Part shown: piece after piece, positions 1-8,684 of the stretch
How the letters are laid out: each line of letters starts with the position of its first letter
Numbering within the stretch: the first letter of the stretch is position 1
Source of the DNA: Streptomyces sp. DH12
Lineage (GTDB): Bacteria > Actinomycetota > Actinomycetes > Streptomycetales > Streptomycetaceae
Direction of reading: 5' to 3'
Assembly: GCF_020873895.1 (NCBI RefSeq)
Contig: NZ_JAHWGT010000010.1
Span: 1-64,000, forward strand
Length of the DNA: 64,000 bases
The notes under the pieces: generated by a model
What the model was told of the DNA's origin: nothing
Database searches by the model: none
The model's input: only the letters and a program-made list of their open reading frames with translations
Position numbers and translations under genes: made by a program

Positions 1-43
1 GGGCGGTGGCGCCGGTCCCCTCGCGGACCGGCCGCCACCGCCC
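1..43 (-). terminator. Hairpin terminator behind the solute-binding protein gene
   Basis: Bases 1-18 pair with 25-43 around a six-base loop, with one bulged base. The stem is GC-only with no T-run, as is usual in Streptomyces. It lies just past the stop of the minus-strand solute-binding protein gene, so it probably ends that two-gene transcript. It may extend beyond the window edge. Confidence 0.55.
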
Positions 44-92
44 CCGCGCGCGTACTCGGCGCCCGTACCCCGCGTGCGTACCCGCGCCCGCC

Positions 93-1643
93 CTACGACC
101 GGCGCGGCGGCAGGCAGTCCGCCGCCGGCGGCCGGCCCTCGGGCCACGCCATGGCGACGAACCGCGGCGTCGTCCGCGTCAGCTGCACCACCGGCACCGC
201 CTTGTCGTACGGGTTGCCGTGGTTGTCCAGGCAGATCCAGCCGCTCGCGCCCGCCACCTTCAACGACCCCTTCACCTGCGGCCACTGCCGGGCCACGTCC
301 GCGAGCGGCGGCACGCGGCTGCCCGTGGGGGTCGCCTCCCGCACCGCCCGGACGGCCGTGGCCATCCCGTCGTACGCGATGATCGCCTGCCCGTCGGCGA
401 GGGACACCGGCCCGATCGGCCCGGCGGGCGCTCGCGACGCCTCGGCCAGCAGCCGGGTGAACTCGCCGTACGCGGCGGCCGAACCGCCCGTCGCCGGCGG
501 CCGGTACCCGGGGCGCTCCTGCCACGCGTCGGGGTGCGCCAGCGCCGCGTAGCGGACGGTCAGCCCGGCGTCGAGCGCGGACCGGTCCAGCTGCGGGTCG
601 GCCCCCAGGTACGAGGCCTCGTCGCCGGTGAGCACCGTGAACGAGCGGTCCTTGCAGCCGCGGGCGCCCAGGGCGTTGATGAACTGCCGCAGCTGGGTGT
701 GGCGGCCCGCGAAGTACACCGTGTCGGCGCGGGTGTCGCACACCAGGTGCGTGATCTGCCGGAAGGTGTTGGCCGTGGTGCCCTCGGCGTTCGGGTCCTC
801 GGCGGAGGTGAACAGCTGCGGCTCGTAGGGAGAGCGCGCGAGCAGGTCGGAGAACGCCTTGCGCAGCGTCTCGGTGTAGTGGTCGCCGGTCCGCGTGTCG
901 TGCACCAGCAGCGCCTTCGCCGCGTCGACCCGGCCGAAGTGGGCGAGCGCGCGGGCCTCGTCGCCGTTGGTGGGGGAGACCCGGGCCAGACCGGGGAAGT
1001 GGTGGGCGCCGGGGCCGTTGGCGATGTCGTCGGCGGTGATGGTGGTGCCCACCACGGCGATGCCCGCCCCGGTCAGCTCGCCGACCGCGCTCCGCACGGC
1101 GGCGCTGCTCGTGGCGATCCCCGACACGGCGCGCAGCCGGTGCGGGCCGCCCGTCATGGTCTTCAGCTGCTCGACGGCGGCCTTCCAGTGGACGTTGTCC
1201 TTGCCGGTGTTGGCGAGGACGACGCGGATCTTCGGCGACTCGTTGTTCTGCCGGTTCGCCCGGTACTGCTGGAGGAACGCGCCCTGGAGCTCGCGGGCGA
1301 CCTTCTCGCGCAGCCCCGGGCTCGTCGACGTCAGCGGCAGGAGCAGCGCGATCGTCGCGAAGTGGCCCTCGCGGAGCGTGGCGTTCTCCCGGCCGATGGC
1401 CGCGGCGACCGCCGACAGCCGGGCCTGGCCGAAGTCGTAGCCGTCCCCGGCGGTGGCGACGCCGACGCACTCGTCGCTGCCGGCCGGGCGGGCCACGCCC
1501 GGGGCGCAGGTGCGGTCCTCCGGGGTGGTCAGGTGCCGCACGGCGGTGACGGTCCCCCAGGCGAGCAGGGCCAGGACCACCGCGCCGGTGACCACCTTCT
1601 GCCGGACGGTGTAGAAGACGCGGTACCGGAAGGGATTGTCCAT
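93..1643 (-). CDS. ABC-type branched-chain amino acid-like solute-binding protein, membrane-anchored
   Basis: A 516-residue protein with a type-1 periplasmic-binding fold. It begins MDNPFRYRVF, has one hydrophobic segment at about residues 15-33 (VVTGAVVLALLAWGTVTAV), and continues outside the cell as a Leu/Ile/Val-receptor-like ligand domain. ANTGKDNVHWKAAVEQLK and VYFAGRHTQLRQFINAL are the recognisable stretches. There is no lipobox, so the first helix is an uncleaved anchor or signal. I chose the ATG at 1643 because the reading frame upstream of it lies inside the neighbouring ATPase gene. Only five bases separate the two genes, so they form one operon with the ATPase first. No ABC permease or ABC ATPase is adjacent, so this is more likely a sensor or receptor than a transport component. 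Ligand unknown. Confidence 0.75.
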   Translation of the reverse strand: MDNPFRYRVFYTVRQKVVTGAVVLALLAWGTVTAVRHLTTPEDRTCAPGVARPAGSDECVGVATAGDGYDFGQARLSAVAAAIGRENATLREGHFATIALLLPLTSTSPGLREKVARELQGAFLQQYRANRQNNESPKIRVVLANTGKDNVHWKAAVEQLKTMTGGPHRLRAVSGIATSSAAVRSAVGELTGAGIAVVGTTITADDIANGPGAHHFPGLARVSPTNGDEARALAHFGRVDAAKALLVHDTRTGDHYTETLRKAFSDLLARSPYEPQLFTSAEDPNAEGTTANTFRQITHLVCDTRADTVYFAGRHTQLRQFINALGARGCKDRSFTVLTGDEASYLGADPQLDRSALDAGLTVRYAALAHPDAWQERPGYRPPATGGSAAAYGEFTRLLAEASRAPAGPIGPVSLADGQAIIAYDGMATAVRAVREATPTGSRVPPLADVARQWPQVKGSLKVAGASGWICLDNHGNPYDKAVPVVQLTRTTPRFVAMAWPEGRPPAADCLPPRRS

Positions 1644-1648
1644 GCTCG

Positions 1649-3790
1649 TCAGGCTCCGTCCTCGCGCCCCGGCGGCGACGACGGCGCCCGCCGGGCTCGG
1701 ATGTCCCTCGGCCAGTGGGTGGCCGCGTCCCACAGGGGGCTGCTGCCGGTGAGGTGGCGGCCGGACAGCTGGCGCAGCTCGTGCGCCATCCGCTCCAGGA
1801 CCTCCTCGTCCGGCAGCGCCAGCGGATCGGTGAGCAGCCACACGGCGTGCAGCAGCCGCCGCACCGACTGGTGCAGCGCCCCCGCCCCGGCGTCCAGGCC
1901 GGCCAGCGCGTCCACCGCGCCCGGGTCCCGGCCGAGGGCCACCGCCCGGCGCGGATCGGGCCCGGCGCGCAGCGGTTCGCGCGGGTACGGCGCCGAGGCG
2001 ACGAACAGCAGCCCGTCCAGCCAACCGCCCACGTCCGGGTCGGGAAAGGTCTCCCGCAGCCGCGTGACGGCGGCCTCCGTACGGCCGAGGGCCAGCTCCT
2101 GGCGCAGCCGGTAGGGGCCCGGGTGCGGCCCGTAATGGGCGAGCAGCGTCTCGTGGACGGCCCGCCAGGCCGCGTGCACGGGCGCGTCGCCGTCGTGGAA
2201 GCGGAGCCGGTGCAGGAGCAGCGCGCGCAGCAGCGGGTCGGCGACGAAGTAGGCGGGCGCGGGGCCGCCGCCGGACCCGGCGCGCGTGCCGGTCGTGCCG
2301 GATGCGCCGGGTGCCGCGGCCGTGCCGGTCGGCCAGCCGTCGGCCCGCAGGGCGTCCCGCAGCCGCAGCGCCACGTCACCGTCGACGGACGCCGCCCGCA
2401 GCCGGGTGCGGGCGAGCGCGCGCGCCGACTCCTCGTCGTGCGCCGCGGCGAGCACCGTCAGCGCGGCGACCTCGCCCGGCCGCAGGTCGGGCAGGAGCGC
2501 GGCGAGCAGCGTCTCGGCGACGGGGGCGGCGGGGGAGTCCTCGCGCACCTCCACGGCCAGGTCGAGCAGCCCGCCCGGCGTCAGGCCGGCGCGCTCCCCG
2601 GCCGGCGCCTGGCCCGCCGCGCGCCCCAGCAGGGCCACGGCCAGCGGGCGGCCGCCGGTGAGGCGGTGCACGGCGCCGGGCAGGTCGGCGGGGGTGCGGC
2701 CGGCCGGGTCGTACCGCTCGAAGAGGGAGCGGGTCTGCGCGGCGCTCAGCGGGGTCAGCTCCACGGCGAGGATCCCCGACGTGACGTCCGGGCCGCGCGG
2801 GCAGGGCGCGCGGTGGGCGACCTCGGGCAGGCGGACGCGGGTGGCGCGGCGCAGGCCCTCGTGGGCGCCGTCGCGGGACGCGGCGACGACGACGAGCCGG
2901 TCGCGCCTGCCGCCGGCCCGGTCCCGCAGGATCGGCTCGACCAGGCGGCGGCCGAGCGGCAGGTGGGCGTTGTCGAGGAGGAGCAGCGGGCGGCCCCGCC
3001 GGGTGCCGAGCCGGGTCAGGCCCGTGTAGGCGCGGCGCAGGTCCTCCACCAGGGCGCCGACGAGGAACGCCTCCGCGTCGGCCCGGCGCACCCCGCCCTG
3101 CGAGAAGTCGACGGCGATCCGGTGCAGACCGAGCTTGCCGTTGCCGCCGGCGTCGCGGTAGCCGCCGTAGAAGGTCTCCGTGCGGCGCTGGGAGCGGCCG
3201 AACACCTCCTCCAGGAGCGTCTCCACCGTCGCCTCCGCGAGCGGCCCCGCCAGCGGCCCGGCGCCGTCGACGGCGGTCGCCGCCAGCTTGGCCAGCACCT
3301 TCCCGACCCAGGTCGTCGCCGTGCCGCGGGCCTCGTCGACCGTGGACAGGACCGGGCCGAGCCGCTGGAGGTCGCGGCGGGCGCGCTCGTCGTCCTCCGG
3401 CGACCAGCTGACGCTCGCCACGGCGGCCAGCCCCAGCGACAGCCGGGGGAACCGCACGGGCCCCGCCGACAGGACGCGCGGCGACAACTGCACGGCGAGC
3501 TCGGCCAGCGCGCCCGTCACCGGGGTCCAGCCGGGGCCGTGGTCGGCGGGCTCCTCGACGTGGGCGCAGTCCAGGAGGGCGAGCGGCGTGCCGCGCCGGT
3601 AGGCGTTGCGGATCTGCTTCAGCAGCGCGGTCTTGCCGCTGCCCCGGCCGCCCGTCAGGACGGTGACCGGCGGGTCGTCGCCGTGCTCGTACGCGACGCC
3701 CGCGAAGCCGTACGGGGCGAGACCGGTCAGTCGCGCGACGAGGCCGGCCGGGTCCAACACCGCCTCACGGCCGTACAACTCCCTGTCCAT
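1649..3790 (-). CDS. STAND-like P-loop ATPase paired with the solute-binding protein
   Basis: A 713-residue cytoplasmic protein with a Walker A motif GGRGSGKT at residues 47-54 and a Walker B-like LLLLDNAHL in the middle. A helical, Ala/Leu/Arg-rich second half resembles the winged-helix and sensor parts of AAA/STAND ATPases. There is no membrane segment and no recognisable effector domain. It starts at ATG 3790 and lies five bases upstream of the solute-binding protein gene. This pairing of an ATPase with an LIV-type binding protein recurs in Streptomyces, but its job is not established; coupling ligand sensing to NTP-dependent signalling is inference. It has no similarity to ABC transporter ATPases (no LSGGQ signature visible). 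Confidence 0.65.
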   Translation of the reverse strand: MDRELYGREAVLDPAGLVARLTGLAPYGFAGVAYEHGDDPPVTVLTGGRGSGKTALLKQIRNAYRRGTPLALLDCAHVEEPADHGPGWTPVTGALAELAVQLSPRVLSAGPVRFPRLSLGLAAVASVSWSPEDDERARRDLQRLGPVLSTVDEARGTATTWVGKVLAKLAATAVDGAGPLAGPLAEATVETLLEEVFGRSQRRTETFYGGYRDAGGNGKLGLHRIAVDFSQGGVRRADAEAFLVGALVEDLRRAYTGLTRLGTRRGRPLLLLDNAHLPLGRRLVEPILRDRAGGRRDRLVVVAASRDGAHEGLRRATRVRLPEVAHRAPCPRGPDVTSGILAVELTPLSAAQTRSLFERYDPAGRTPADLPGAVHRLTGGRPLAVALLGRAAGQAPAGERAGLTPGGLLDLAVEVREDSPAAPVAETLLAALLPDLRPGEVAALTVLAAAHDEESARALARTRLRAASVDGDVALRLRDALRADGWPTGTAAAPGASGTTGTRAGSGGGPAPAYFVADPLLRALLLHRLRFHDGDAPVHAAWRAVHETLLAHYGPHPGPYRLRQELALGRTEAAVTRLRETFPDPDVGGWLDGLLFVASAPYPREPLRAGPDPRRAVALGRDPGAVDALAGLDAGAGALHQSVRRLLHAVWLLTDPLALPDEEVLERMAHELRQLSGRHLTGSSPLWDAATHWPRDIRARRAPSSPPGREDGA

Positions 3791-3905
3791 CCGCCACCCC
3801 CCGTAGCGTCAGCGCCACAGGACTCGTCCCGTCACGCTTTCAGGGGAAGGATAGCGACGCGTGGTCGGCCTGTCGCGGAGCGTTTCCGAACTGGTGGCCC
3901 GACCG

Positions 3906-4844
3906 TCACTCGGCCGTGATGGCGGTGATGGCGTCCAGCTGGGAGCGCAAATAGGCGTGCGCGTCGATGCCGCGCACGGTCGTGCCCGGGTCGCACTCGT
4001 AGAAGTACACGAGCGACATCAGCTCCTCCGCCGGGTCGTCCGCCGGCGGGGGCAGCACGCGGTGCCGGCCCGACCGCCACCGGCCGCCGGACCAGCGGGC
4101 CATGAGGTCGCCGATGTTCACGGTGAGCGCGTCGGCCGCGTACGGCGCGTCCGTCCAGCCGTCGTCGGTGAACACCTGGAGGCCGCCCCGGCCCGGCTGC
4201 CGGTCCAGGACGGTGACCGTGCCGAAGTCGGTGTGCGGCCCGATCCGGAACTGGCCCGGCTCCGGGGGGCCGACGCGGTCGCGGCCCGGGTACCAGTTGA
4301 CGTTGAACCCCCAGGTGGGGTGGCGGGTGTGCCGGGTGAAGAAGTCCTCCCCGGCGCCGAGCGCCACGCCCAGCAGGCCCAGCAGCCGGTCCGCCAGCTC
4401 CCGCATCCGGGCCGTGTACGCCTCCACCAGCGGGCGCAGCCGGGGCGCCTCGTCCGGCCAGGTGTTCGGCCCGAACCACTCCGCGTCGACCGCGGGGTCG
4501 CCGACCGGCTCCTCCGACGCGAACGACAGTGACTCCTTCAGGTCCGGAGGGGTGAACGACCCCTCCGCGTACCCGTTGGCCTCCGTCCCCGGGCCGAGCC
4601 AGCCCCGGCCGCCGACCCGCACCCCGTACGGGGCCTTCACCGCGTCCGGGAGCAGGAAGAACGCGCGTGCCTCCGCGCGGATCGCCGCCGGCAGCCCCGG
4701 CTCGACGCCGTGCCCGGTGACCTGGAGGAACCCGGACCCGCGCAGCGCCCGGTCGACGTCGGCCGCGAGCGCGGCGCGGGCGCGGCGGCCACCGGACGCC
4801 CAGGTGGCGAGGTCCACGGTCGGGATGCGGGCGCTGGGCTCCAT
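3906..4844 (-). CDS. Isopenicillin-N-synthase-family Fe(II) oxygenase
   Basis: A 312-residue member of the IPNS/2-oxoglutarate-dependent dioxygenase family. The N-terminal DIOX_N half opens with IPTVDLATW. The catalytic core shows the iron triad His204 and Asp206 (HTDFGTVTVLD) with the distal His261 (SGRHRVLPP). The Arg-x-Ser motif that usually binds the co-substrate or substrate carboxylate appears here as Leu-Met-Ser (EELMSLVYF), which is odd. A longer reading starts 16 codons upstream (MAAAVAG...), but MEPSARIPTVDL at 4844 matches the usual family start. It is a single gene, with the ATPase operon 115 bases downstream on the same strand. Substrate unknown. Confidence 0.75.
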   Translation of the reverse strand: MEPSARIPTVDLATWASGGRRARAALAADVDRALRGSGFLQVTGHGVEPGLPAAIRAEARAFFLLPDAVKAPYGVRVGGRGWLGPGTEANGYAEGSFTPPDLKESLSFASEEPVGDPAVDAEWFGPNTWPDEAPRLRPLVEAYTARMRELADRLLGLLGVALGAGEDFFTRHTRHPTWGFNVNWYPGRDRVGPPEPGQFRIGPHTDFGTVTVLDRQPGRGGLQVFTDDGWTDAPYAADALTVNIGDLMARWSGGRWRSGRHRVLPPPADDPAEELMSLVYFYECDPGTTVRGIDAHAYLRSQLDAITAITAE

Positions 4845-5030
4845 GCCCCCACTCTTCCCGCAGCCACCGGACCCGGCAACGGCTGCCGCCACCGGGCGAC
4901 GGGTGCCGCCACCGGTCGCCCGGGTGCCGCCACCGGGCGACGCCCGACGGCACGGCCAAGGCCGCCGCCACCGGCCGTCGGGCTCAGGCTGTCCCGGTCG
5001 CCGGGGTCAGCGTTGCCTCGGCCGCCGGGG

Positions 5031-5480
5031 TCAGGGCTGCTTCGGGTCGTCGTCGCCCCGGGACGGGCCGTCGCCGCTCTCCCCGCGGCGCTTCAGCTCC
5101 TCCTCGCGGCGGCGCAGATCGGCCTCCCAGTCCTCCAGGAGCGCCTCGTCGTCCTTCTCCGCGCCGCGCCCCTCCCGCTCCCCGCGCTCCTTGCCACCGT
5201 CGCGCAGCGAGTTCAGGAACTCGGGGTTGTCGTCGGGGGCGACCCACTCGGTGCGCCGCCTGCGCCACTCGCCGGTCGCCCCGCCGCCGCCCCTCGGGCC
5301 GCGGCGGGCCTTGCCGGCCACGAGCCACACGACCGGTCCGACGATCCAGAAGAGCAGGATGATGAAGACCCAGGCCACCTTGGGCAGGTGCCGCGTCTCG
5401 TCCTCGGGCGTGTTCAGGCAGTCGATGAACGCGTAGATCGTCAGCGCGATCGGCAGGATGAACATCAGTGCCCTGAGCAT
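5031..5480 (-). CDS. PLDc_N-type small membrane protein
   Basis: A 149-residue protein. The first 55 residues hold two membrane helices, MLRALMFILPIALTIYAFID and VAWVFIILLFWIVGPVVWLV, separated by a short polar loop with LPKVAW. This is the PLDc_N pattern (phospholipase D N-terminal-like) seen in many stand-alone actinobacterial proteins. The rest is charged, rich in Arg, Glu and Asp, and probably cytoplasmic and disordered. The catalytic HKD motifs of phospholipase D are absent. The start at 5480 places the first helix at the N terminus; the upstream extension is low-complexity. It is divergent from mqnL 240 bases away. Function unknown. Confidence 0.75.
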   Translation of the reverse strand: MLRALMFILPIALTIYAFIDCLNTPEDETRHLPKVAWVFIILLFWIVGPVVWLVAGKARRGPRGGGGATGEWRRRRTEWVAPDDNPEFLNSLRDGGKERGEREGRGAEKDDEALLEDWEADLRRREEELKRRGESGDGPSRGDDDPKQP

Positions 5481-5709
5481 GTGGGACAGCCCCCTGGATG
5501 CGTTGGCGGGCCGCGTCTGGACAGCCCCGGTGACACACCCAGCGTAACGGGGACGTCCCCCGGACGGCCCCCGGTCCGCGCGCCCCCGCCCGCCGACCGC
5601 CACCGGACGCCGCCCCGGCCGCCACCCCGGCCGGGCCCGGCGACGTGCGTCCCGACGGCGGCAGCGGCCTCACGGGTGGGGCGCGCGCGGCCGTGCGGGG
5701 CCCCTCCGC

Positions 5710-5715
5710 GATACT
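5710..5715 (+). promoter_or_regulatory. -10 box of the mqnL operon, probably leaderless
   Basis: GATACT ends six bases before the mqnL ATG at 5722. There is no Shine-Dalgarno sequence before that ATG. The spacing places transcription start at or next to the A of the start codon, as in leaderless Streptomyces mRNAs. No convincing -35 box was recognised. Confidence 0.45.
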
Positions 5716-5721
5716 GGGCGC

Positions 5722-7173
5722 ATGGCTTACGACGATCTCCGCTCGCTGCTCCGGGCGCTGGAACGCGATGGCGACCTCAAGCGCATCAAGGCCGAGGTGG
5801 ACCCACACCTGGAGGTCGGGGAGATCGTCGACCGGGTGCAGAAGGCCGGCGGCCCCGCCCTGCTCTTCGAGAACGTCAAGGGCTCCTCGATGCCCCTGGC
5901 GATGAACGTCTACGGCACCGACCGCCGCCTCCTGAAGGCGCTGGGCCTCTCCTCCTACGGCGAGATCAGCGAGAAGATCGGCGGTCTGCTCAAGCCCGAG
6001 CTGCCGAGCGGCTTCGTCGGCGTCCGCGAGGCGTTCGGGAAGCTCGGCGCGATGACGCACGTACCGCCGCGGAAGGTGAAGGACGCGCCCGTCCACGAGG
6101 TGGTCCTGCGGGGCGACGACGTCGACCTCGACCGGCTGCCCGCGCTCTTCACCTGGCCGCACGACGGCGGCTCGTTCTTCAACCTGGGTCTCACCCACAC
6201 CAAGCACCCCGAGACCGGCGTGCGCAACCTCGGCCTCTACCGCCTCCAGCGCCACGACAAGCGCACCATCGGCATGCACTGGCAGATCCACAAGGACAGC
6301 CGCAACCACTACCAGGTCGCCGCCCGGCGCGGCGAGCGGCTGCCGGTGGCCATCGCGTTCGGCACGCCGCCGGCCGTGACGTACGCGTCGACCGCGCCGC
6401 TGCCCGAGGACATCGACGAGTACCTGTTCGCCGGGTTCCTCCAGGGCAAGCGGATCGAGATGGTCGACTGCAAGACCGTCCCCCTCCAGGTCCCCGCGCA
6501 CGCCGAGGTCGTCCTGGAGGGCTGGATCGAGCCCGGCCGGACCCTGCCGGAGGGCCCCTTCGGCGACCACACCGGCTTCTACACGCCGCAGGAGGACTTC
6601 CCGGCGCTCACCATCGACTGCGTGACGATGCGCCGCCGCCCCCTGCTCCAGTCGATCGTCGTCGGCAGGCCGCCGACCGAGGACGGGCCGCTCGGCCGCG
6701 CGACGGAGCGCTTCTTCCTCCCCCTCCTCAAGATCATCGTGCCGGACATCGTGGACTACCACCTGCCGGAGGCGGGCGGCTTCCACAACTGCGCGATCGT
6801 CTCGATCGACAAGAAGTACCCGAAGCACGCCCAGAAGGTCATGCACGCCGTGTGGGGCGCGCACATGATGTCGCTCTCCAAGCTGGTCGTGATCGTCGAC
6901 GCCGACTGCGACGTGCACGACCTGCACGAGGTCGCCTGGCGCGCCCTCGGCAACGTCGACTACTCCCGCGACCTCACCGTCGTCGAGGGCCCCGTCGACC
7001 ACCTCGACCACGCCTCGTACCAGAAGTTCTGGGGTGGCAAGGCCGGCATCGACGCGACCCGCAAGTGGCCCGAGGAGGGCTACGTCCGCGACGGCGGCTG
7101 GCCGGAGATGATCGAGTCCGACCCGGAGGTCGCCGCGAAGGTGTCCCGGCGCTGGAAGGAGTACGGCCTGTGA
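5722..7173 (+). CDS. mqnL: UbiD-family decarboxylase of the futalosine menaquinone pathway
   Basis: A 483-residue prenylated-FMN-dependent decarboxylase of full UbiD length. Recognisable segments are GPALLFENVKGSSMP near the N terminus, IGMHWQIHKDSRNHYQ, EGPFGDHTGFYTPQEDFP in the central fold and the C-terminal SYQKFWGGKAGIDATRKW. In the futalosine route it removes the carboxylate after the naphthoate ring has been prenylated. Its cofactor is made by the UbiX-type enzyme encoded at 9659. It is the first gene of a tightly overlapping set: its TGA overlaps the GTG of the next gene by four bases, and that gene overlaps mqnP in the same way. The UbiD call is very secure; the mqnL assignment rests on the surrounding mqnP, mqnM, mqnE, mqnA and mqnC genes. 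Confidence 0.92.
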   Translation: MAYDDLRSLLRALERDGDLKRIKAEVDPHLEVGEIVDRVQKAGGPALLFENVKGSSMPLAMNVYGTDRRLLKALGLSSYGEISEKIGGLLKPELPSGFVGVREAFGKLGAMTHVPPRKVKDAPVHEVVLRGDDVDLDRLPALFTWPHDGGSFFNLGLTHTKHPETGVRNLGLYRLQRHDKRTIGMHWQIHKDSRNHYQVAARRGERLPVAIAFGTPPAVTYASTAPLPEDIDEYLFAGFLQGKRIEMVDCKTVPLQVPAHAEVVLEGWIEPGRTLPEGPFGDHTGFYTPQEDFPALTIDCVTMRRRPLLQSIVVGRPPTEDGPLGRATERFFLPLLKIIVPDIVDYHLPEAGGFHNCAIVSIDKKYPKHAQKVMHAVWGAHMMSLSKLVVIVDADCDVHDLHEVAWRALGNVDYSRDLTVVEGPVDHLDHASYQKFWGGKAGIDATRKWPEEGYVRDGGWPEMIESDPEVAAKVSRRWKEYGL

Positions 7174-7664
7174 GCCCCGTCCCGGTGGGCGGCCCGGCAC
7201 TCTTCATCGGCACCGACACCGCCTACGTGGCGCTGGTGCGGCCCCGGCTCGACCCCGCCGACCCCGGTGTCCGGCACGCCGCCGAGCAGGCGGGCGTGAG
7301 CCCCGAGGAGTTCGCCGGCGCGGGCGACGTATGGGCCGTCATGGTCGAGGACGAGGGCGGCGGCGACGGCTTCGAGCTGCCCGGCGTCCGCGACGCCGAA
7401 CCCGCCGACTTCGCCGGCCGGCTCCGCGCCGAGCTGGCCGCCGCCACCGCGCCCGGCGCCGAGCCCGCGCCGTTCACCGTCGACGGCGGCGCCGTGCTGC
7501 GCCTGGACGCCCGCCCCGCCGGGCCGGCCGGGTACGTCTTCACGGCCCGCGTCACCCCGCCCGAGGACGGCGCCCCCTCCCCCCTCACCGTGGAGACGGG
7601 GCCCGTCGACACCGCCGGGCTCCTCGCCGACCTCGACGCGTTCCTCGGGAGCCTCGCCTCATGA
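7170..7664 (+). CDS. Uncharacterised protein translationally coupled between mqnL and mqnP
   Basis: A 164-residue acidic, soluble-looking protein that I do not recognise. It starts at GTG 7170 (GTGA overlap with the mqnL stop) and ends at a TGA overlapping the ATG of mqnP (ATGA), so all three genes are translationally coupled. It has no membrane helix, signal peptide or Cys motif. The sequence opens VGGPALFIGTDTAYVALVRP, has a central Ala/Glu-rich stretch (DFAGRLRAELAAATAPG), and closes with a helix LADLDAFLGSLAS. The position argues for a role with the decarboxylase or prenyltransferase, but nothing in the sequence names one. Confidence 0.7.
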   Translation: MSPVPVGGPALFIGTDTAYVALVRPRLDPADPGVRHAAEQAGVSPEEFAGAGDVWAVMVEDEGGGDGFELPGVRDAEPADFAGRLRAELAAATAPGAEPAPFTVDGGAVLRLDARPAGPAGYVFTARVTPPEDGAPSPLTVETGPVDTAGLLADLDAFLGSLAS

Positions 7665-8581
7665 CGACCACCGACGGCGTCGCCGGCCCGGTCCCCGCCC
7701 CGCGGCCCGCCGGCCGGGTGAAGGGCTTCCTGCGGCTGGTCATGATCGAGCACTCGGTCTTCGCCCTGCCCTTCGCCTACATCGCCTCCCTCACCGCGAT
7801 GTTCCGGCAGGACGGGCGCGTCCACTGGACGGAGCTGCTGCTGGTCACCGTCGCCATGGTGGGCCTGCGGACCTTCGCCATGGCCTGCAACCGCATCATC
7901 GACCGGGAGATCGACGCCCGTAACCCGCGCACCGCGAACCGGGAGATCGTCACGGGCGCCGTCTCCGTACGGTCCGCGTGGACCGGGGCGCTCGTCGCCC
8001 TCGCGGTCTTCCTCGGGGCGGCGGCGCTGCTCAACCCGCTGTGCCTGGCGCTCGCGCCGGTCGCGGTGGTGCCGATGGTCGTCTACCCGTACGGCAAGCG
8101 GTTCACGAACTTCCCTCACGCGATCCTGGGCCTCGCGCAGGCCATGGGCCCGGTCGGCGCGTGGCTCGCCGTGACCGGGGCGTGGTCGTGGGAGGCCGTG
8201 ATCCTGGGCCTCGCCGTCGGCGTGTGGATCGGCGGCTTCGACCTGATCTTCGCGTGCCAGGACGTGGACGCGGACCGGGCGCACGGGGTGATGTCCGTAC
8301 CGGCCCGCTTCGGCATCCCGGCCGCCCTGTACGGGGCGCGGGCCTGCCACGCCGTCACGACGGGCCTCCTCGTCTGGTACGCCCTCGCGACCGGCGCCGG
8401 GGCGTGGTTCTGGGTCGGCCTGGTGGTCGTCGTCGCGGCGTTCTGCTACGAGCACGCCATCGTGCGGCCGGGCGACCTGTCGCGGCTGAACCGCGCCTTC
8501 TTCACGGTCAACGGCTTCATCGGCATCGCGCTGTTCGGGTGCGCGCTGCTGGACCTGGTGGTCCGCGGCCTCGGGGTCTGA
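7661..8581 (+). CDS. mqnP: UbiA-family prenyltransferase of menaquinone synthesis
   Basis: A 306-residue integral membrane prenyltransferase with about eight hydrophobic helices. Both Asp-rich motifs that bind prenyl diphosphate through Mg2+ are present: NRIIDREIDARNPRTANRE near residue 75 and DLIFACQDVDADRAHGVMS near residue 195. MqnP attaches the polyprenyl chain to the 1,4-dihydroxy-6-naphthoate ring in the inner membrane leaflet. The ATG at 7661 overlaps the preceding stop (ATGA). It is the last gene of the mqnL set; a convergent rhomboid gene lies 100 bases downstream. A heme O or other UbiA role is less likely given the neighbours. Confidence 0.9.
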   Translation: MTTTDGVAGPVPAPRPAGRVKGFLRLVMIEHSVFALPFAYIASLTAMFRQDGRVHWTELLLVTVAMVGLRTFAMACNRIIDREIDARNPRTANREIVTGAVSVRSAWTGALVALAVFLGAAALLNPLCLALAPVAVVPMVVYPYGKRFTNFPHAILGLAQAMGPVGAWLAVTGAWSWEAVILGLAVGVWIGGFDLIFACQDVDADRAHGVMSVPARFGIPAALYGARACHAVTTGLLVWYALATGAGAWFWVGLVVVVAAFCYEHAIVRPGDLSRLNRAFFTVNGFIGIALFGCALLDLVVRGLGV

Positions 8582-8684
8582 CCACCCGCCGGTGCCGGGC
8601 CGCCGCCCGCATCGGGCCGCCGCCCGCGCCGGGCCGCCGCCGGTGCCGTGCGGCCGGCGGCTCGGCCGCACCGCCGTACGACGC

